From NCBI GenBank assembly GCA_001986395.2, contig MQVO02000010.1, forward strand, positions 124,001 through 188,000: a stretch of DNA of 64,000 bases. The letters run 5' to 3'. Position 1 is the stretch's first letter; every line of letters begins with the position of its first letter. The stretch is from Irpex lacteus. Lineage: Eukaryota; Basidiomycota; Agaricomycetes; Polyporales; Irpicaceae. Shown here piece after piece: positions 59,370 to 64,000 of this stretch. Made by a program: the position numbers and the translations under genes. The notes beneath the pieces are model-generated. The model was not told the origin of the DNA and made no database searches. It saw only the letters and a list, made by a program, of their open reading frames with translations.

Positions 59370-60071
59370 CTACTCCCTCTCCCATTTCTTGTAGAAAGCA
59401 AACTGCCTGAGATCCTTCCTGGTGATCACCTCGCTATAAATTCTCCTCGTCCACTCTGTATCAAACTTCTTCCTATCCTCTGGATCACTGAACCCCGTCG
59501 CATCCGCATATTCATGCACAGCCAACCACTTCGGTGCAGGAGTCTGATCCTTCGACCCCTCGACCCCTCCCTTCGACCCATCCTTCAATACGAATCGCCT
59601 GGTTCTGATCCATCCCGGAGTCGTAGCAATCTTCGGGATATGATCCTCCTCGTACCACCTATTAAACTCCTCCTCCAACTCAGGCTTCACATCCGCCGAC
59701 ACGAACACCGCAAACTTTGCTTCCGACGGGTCGTACTTGGACTTCGGGTATTTATCGTTCCCCTCGAACGCTTCGTATGTCCTCCTGTCCAACGTCTCCA
59801 AGTTCGTCAAAATGCGCTTCTCACGATCGCTGCGGGTCTCAGCAAGAGTGGTGTACGGCGGCTGCAAGGTGGCTTGGTACGATGTGAGATCGTACGACGC
59901 CGCATAGGTCGGTTTCTGGCCGTCGATGGCTTTCCAGCGCTGCCAGCTTTGGAATGAAGGTACGGCTACGCGCAGTGGGACGTGCTCGTTGTCGTACCAG
60001 TCGTTAAACTCTTCTTCGGTGACACCTGGACCAGGCTCTCCAAAGACGAACAGATATCCAGGTAAAGTCAT
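59370..60071 (-). CDS. EthD-domain-like protein 4
   Basis: Intronless, 233 aa from ATG 60071, which aligns with the other copies. An in-frame upstream ATG at 60173 would add 34 residues with a run of Thr codons and no acidic residues; a mitochondrial form is conceivable but this is probably leader. Halves: EEFNDWYDNEHVPLRVAVPS with RWKAIDGQKPTYA, and VSADVKPELEEEFNRWYEED with HIPKIATTPGWIRTRRFVLK. Most like copy 3. Confidence 0.8.
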   Translation of the reverse strand: MTLPGYLFVFGEPGPGVTEEEFNDWYDNEHVPLRVAVPSFQSWQRWKAIDGQKPTYAASYDLTSYQATLQPPYTTLAETRSDREKRILTNLETLDRRTYEAFEGNDKYPKSKYDPSEAKFAVFVSADVKPELEEEFNRWYEEDHIPKIATTPGWIRTRRFVLKDGSKGGVEGSKDQTPAPKWLAVHEYADATGFSDPEDRKKFDTEWTRRIYSEVITRKDLRQFAFYKKWERE

Positions 60072-60633
60072 TCTGGTGGTTCTATGAAAGTTAATATGCC
60101 TGAGGCTGGTGGTGGTGGTGGTGGTGGATGGTAGACGAAGAGTGCGTGCTTGTAGTGTGAGACCAAGAAGCATTTATTTTCCAGTCGTCCTCACGAGTCA
60201 CGATTATCTGCTTTGACGTCAGGCGTATTTTTGGCCCTTGCGAGTGTGCTTGCTAAGCGGAAGCAGGGCCCGGAATCGATAAGGAATTCGGGCCGTACCA
60301 GTCAGCCCGTACAACCGACATTGCTCACACGCACGCTGACAAGTTACAGAGCCTAGAAAGACGATTTTTTGAGGTTAAACGTAGGAGATATTGAGGGTCA
60401 CATTCGGATATTCAGAGTGCGAGTAATGTACATGAGCTGTAAGAGAGGATCAATGCAGTACGGGGCAGAGTCCGGCACGTCAGGAACAATACAGTAGAGC
60501 AATCACCGGAAGATCAGGGCGTAAGAGAGCAGTTCGAGAGCGAGGTGAGCAAGCAGTGACACAGCGGGAACAGCGGAGAGAAGTCGAAATGAGACGTCCA
60601 AGAAAGCAGAGTTTGAAGTTGGGAGGAGCCCGG
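60072..60633. other. Intergenic between EthD-like copy 4 and DMC1
   Basis: Spacer with the copy 4 promoter, a CCA/GGT trinucleotide run at about 60107-60126, and the DMC1 3' UTR. No gene seen. Confidence 0.4.
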
Positions 60634-62661
60634 TTAGACGTCAGCCCAGCCTCCCTCGTCGAGCTTGTAAGATGCTTCGCTTTCAGGTTTGTCAGGACTG
60701 TCCACGAGCTTTGCAACACGTTCTTCAGCGCGTCCTGAAGAGATAAGTGAGCGTTAGCGGATCTTGCTAGCATTTAGTCTCTCGGCGCTTCCGATGGGTG
60801 ATCTGGGATGAGGTTTGTGGTCATCGCACAATACATACCCTTCCGTAAGAACATACGAGTCGCAGATGCGTGCGATAAAATATGACCGCCAATAGGCTTG
60901 AGCGCACCGCCGGCGACGAAGGTCATAGTCGCTCCTGGGTCAGCTGAAGAAAAGTTAACGTCATGGTACAGCATGTTAGTGTGATATTCAAAGATATCGA
61001 CCCACATTGCACTTGATTCGTCATTAGAATGGCGATCTGGGATTCAAATTGCTCAGCTGCAACAAGGACAGATGCTGTGAAGAGACGTTACGTTGTATTC
61101 TTCAGAGAGCTTGCTGAGCTTCGAAAGCATCTGACGTGGGGTCGCTCATTAGATGCATTAGATGCTACGTTGTCTGAACGCGCACTAACCTGCGCTAACT
61201 GTATACATGAACGTCAGTAAGGAAGTCATCACCACTACGTGAGCAACCTTACTTTCTGTTGCCTTTCACTAAGCTCTCCTCGGCCAGAGAAGTCTGTTCG
61301 AAATAGCGCCATGATACTGTCCACGATCTGTGAAATCGTTCGAGATCCAACAATGCTATATAAAAGGTCGTATGAAGCCTGCATACCAAGAGGCGGAAGT
61401 CCTTGTCTTCTGCAAAGCGCATCGAGCACTCGTTGATAAGCTCCATCTAGGATCGAACGACCGTCAAGTATGTCAGAAACGGGAGTATAGTTTAAGCTAT
61501 GACATGCCTGATGTTCACTATTCCATGCTCTTGCTACAGAACGATATTCAGTCAGCACATACCATGATAGACCTCTATACGTACCATAAAGAATGTTCTC
61601 CAGAGCCATATCACCGTCCACACCGAAGCGCTCTGCAATCGAACGAATACGGTCCGGACGGAATGTACCTTCGGTGTCGATATATGCGACCTACGATCGA
61701 AGTGAGCTAGCATCTGACGTGTTCTGTTGTGTGTACCCACTTTGCCTGCAGCACCGCCCATGTCAGGTGGAAGCTGGCTCATGACGCTCATCGTATGTGC
61801 CATTTGAGTCTTCCCAGTACGGAATTCACCATAGACTGGTCGGTATCAGCAGAGCAGAGGTGCATATATGCGCATGTAACTTACCCTCCGTGATCGATTG
61901 AGACATGATACCACCTTTGGGCGAGATTGGCCACGGCCAATGAGAATGATAGTATTACTCACCTCCGAGGATGGTGTCCACGTTCTTGCTTCCGGTGCTA
62001 ATGCAGATTACTCGTTTGCGCTTCTCTTGGACTTCTAGTCCCGTCGCGAAGGAAGACCCCTAAGTGGAGCCATAAGAAGTAAGCTATACTTAAGAGTATA
62101 GCAGAACGGGACTAACGAGTATTTTATGTGCAGCTTCCTATACAACCATTAGCACCTTTCAGGGCAGAACTTACCACGGTGAGGAGCTTACCTTGATTTT
62201 CTCCACCTTTGCTTCTGACATGCCCTGAAGGATTTCTACTTGAGTATATGCGCATTCTGCTTCTCAAGTTCATATCTATACCTTGATCTTCAAGAGCTGC
62301 CGCCGAGTGGTCATGCTCACACCGGAGATAGTATTAATCGCGGATGCCTACAATTTACTCAGCACGGGCCCTTCCAGAGAGCAGAATCAGCTCACCTTGA
62401 GCTTCAAAATGTCTTGAACGTTGATTCCCTACAGACCAGCACATGAGACACGTGAAAACGCGTGCAATTCGTCAGGCACTTGCATGTTGTTGCAATTCAT
62501 CGACGCTGTCGAAGTACGGTCCCTGCGGCGGATAAAGTCTCGTGAGCATACAATCCAATTAGCCGGTGGTTGTATGCTATACGTGCCTCGTCAGGATCAT
62601 CTCCTGGTGGAGTAGAAGGCCTGGAAGCAGGTGCTGCTGTCGATGCCGTCTGACGAACCAT
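60634..62661 (-). CDS. DMC1: Meiotic recombinase DMC1
   Basis: RecA/Rad51-family strand-exchange protein used only in meiosis. Many short exons from ATG 62661 to stop 60634-60636. N-terminal part: [20 protein letters not shown] and a helix-hairpin-helix ([15 protein letters not shown]). Core: Walker [10 protein letters not shown] near 61830, [36 protein letters not shown], Walker [36 protein letters not shown], then [19 protein letters not shown] and a Ser/Pro terminal block VAKLVDSP. The RFGV-D and ILYARA..NSEHQ forms separate DMC1 from RAD51. The last exon is 60634-60734. Exon edges inside the gene were read only where needed to confirm the family. Confidence 0.92.
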
Positions 62662-63474
62662 GATAAGTCCCGAGTGATTTGCGAAGAGGTGGAAGTAGGA
62701 GAGCAAGGAGAAAACGCGGTCAGACGCGCCAAACACGAAATGTCTGTAAGACCCCAGGCACCACGCGGCCCCGCGGGGTCCTCCGATCTAACTGATTGGC
62801 AAAGAGCCTCAACTTTCAAGTAAACCACCATCTACGACAAAAAATAGGCGGTTTGGAGCTTCCAGCACAATTAGTGTCTTTGAAGGTTCACGCACATCAT
62901 GCACTGTATATTGCAATCTGCCAACCTCGGGACATCGGACGGCACCTGCTGGCAGTTTTACTTCAACTTCTCCTCAAACTGCCGCATGTAAGAGCGTTCA
63001 CCACACCGGAGATGATACGCTCTAACGCAGACTAAGCAGCCCAGATGCCTCGTATTATATGGCCACCACGAGGAATACGATGCGTCATGTCTCGCTGATG
63101 CTGTAATGTGACATGGCCAGCCGCTAAGAAGCACGCGAGCTTGTGAACGACTACCCAAACTAGGCAGTTCCCACCGACAAACTTCGGGCCACGAGTACTG
63201 GCTGCTCAGCCCATCTCTGTCCGAGAGGGCAATTATCGGTCTCCGCTACACTTCGTCAAGATGTTCTCCTTTCCCCGCATCTACACCGTGATTGTGTACG
63301 CAAGTCTTGTTCTCTGCCATCGTCTGCAGAACAACTTTTTGGATTCTCCTCCTCGCGGCTATGCTGTTTATCCCGATGAGGCCCAAGTATATATTGCACC
63401 TCCAGGTCAGTATCGATTTCTGTACTACAGTACCCTACTTCAGCTGAGGATCGTACCTGCATCTCCTACTCAAC
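62662..63474. other. Divergent intergenic region, DMC1 / M35 gene
   Basis: Head-to-head spacer of about 0.8 kb carrying both promoters. Open frames here are short and without family support. Confidence 0.45.
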
Positions 63475-64000
63475 ATGGTTGGCCGCTCATCGTTGTTTAT
63501 TTTGCTCGCCTCGGCCTTATCGGTCTCAGCAACGCCCCAGCTTTCAGTAAAGCTCTCCGGCGCATGGAAAGTCAACGATGCCTCCGACTTGAAGGTCACC
63601 GCTACTGTCACCAATACTGGCGACGAGACCTTGAAGCTCCTAAACGATCCCCGTGGCCCGCTGTCTAACAAGCTGCCCACTGAGACGTTCCAAATCACCC
63701 ACCAAGACAGCGGAGTCAAGCCATCCTTTACTGGAGCAGTTGTAAGTTTATTCTTACAGTCAATTCACGAACTTTTCTCATTATGCCACTAGGTCAAGTA
63801 CGTGCCATCGACTGCTATCAGAATTGGTGGCGCCGATGCTTTCACCGTCCTCGCTCCTGGCCAGTCTGTGAGCGTCGAACACGACCGTGAGTATCTTCAT
63901 GCATGACAACTTGAGCATGAGACAGTATACTGATTTGGGTAATCAGTCAGCGAAGCCTACGACTTTGCCTCCTCCGGCCAGGGCCTTTACACCCTGACAG
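63475..64000 (+). CDS. M35 peptidyl-Lys metalloendopeptidase, N-terminal part, cut by window edge
   Basis: Exons 63475-63741, 63793-63886 and 63947 to the window end; joins keep frame. A signal peptide of about 19 residues (FILLASALSVSA) is followed by the family's beta-rich N-terminal domain: VTATVTNTGDETLKLLNDPR, TFQITHQDSGVKPSFTGA, VKYVPSTAIR, FTVLAPGQSVSVEHDLSEAY. These blocks match deuterolysin-type peptidyl-Lys metalloendopeptidases of mushrooms, secreted zinc proteases that cleave before Lys. The HExxH catalytic domain lies beyond the window, so activity cannot be confirmed. Confidence 0.85.

Noticed and set aside
1..64000. tRNA or rRNA genes, CRISPR arrays, operons
   Set aside because: No cloverleaf-like sequence with a clear B box was recognised by eye; CRISPR and operons are not expected in this fungal nuclear DNA. 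A tRNAscan run would be the decisive test.

Overview
The window is nuclear DNA of a filamentous basidiomycete, almost certainly an Agaricomycete. Genes are dense, on both strands, and split by many 45-65 bp GT-AG introns. Family content is typical of this class: CBM1-GH5 cellulase, deuterolysin-type M35 protease, Zn2Cys6 regulators and F-box paralogues. The centre is a homeodomain (HD, matA) mating-type locus with its classical flanks: the mitochondrial intermediate peptidase gene (MIP) on one side and the beta-flanking gene (beta-fg) on the other. The cellulases suggest a plant-litter or wood decayer; the species cannot be named from sequence reading alone.

Layout. 1-15 kb: 3' end of a protein kinase gene, ceramide glucosyltransferase (-), F-box/LRR gene A (+), REEP/Yop1-like ER protein (-), Zn2Cys6 transcription factor (+), WDR75/Nan1 ribosome-biogenesis factor (+), ketopantoate reductase-like enzyme (+). 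15-28 kb: xylose-reductase-like AKR (+), F-box/LRR gene B (-, paralogue of A), lipid-droplet-type hydrolase (-), exocyst SEC8 (+), LYR-motif protein (-). 28-39 kb: two tandem CBM1-GH5 cellulases (+), LSG1 GTPase (+), MIP/OCT1 (+). 39-44 kb: HD2 (-) and HD1 (+), divergently transcribed from a 355 bp spacer. 44-53 kb: gene-poor stretch with short repeats and three unassigned small genes. 53-64 kb: beta-fg (-), four tandem intronless EthD-like genes (-), meiotic recombinase DMC1 (-) and the 5' part of an M35 metalloendopeptidase (+).

How the genes relate. HD1 and HD2 proteins from different mates dimerise to set compatibility and dikaryon development; MIP and beta-fg are bystander syntenic markers. 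DMC1, needed for meiotic recombination, lies about 17 kb from HD1. The cellulase pair acts in extracellular cellulose breakdown and the xylose-reductase-like enzyme could act on hemicellulose sugars. LSG1 and WDR75 are independent ribosome-assembly genes. All gene models were spliced by hand from reading frame, splice consensus and family similarity; no searches were run.
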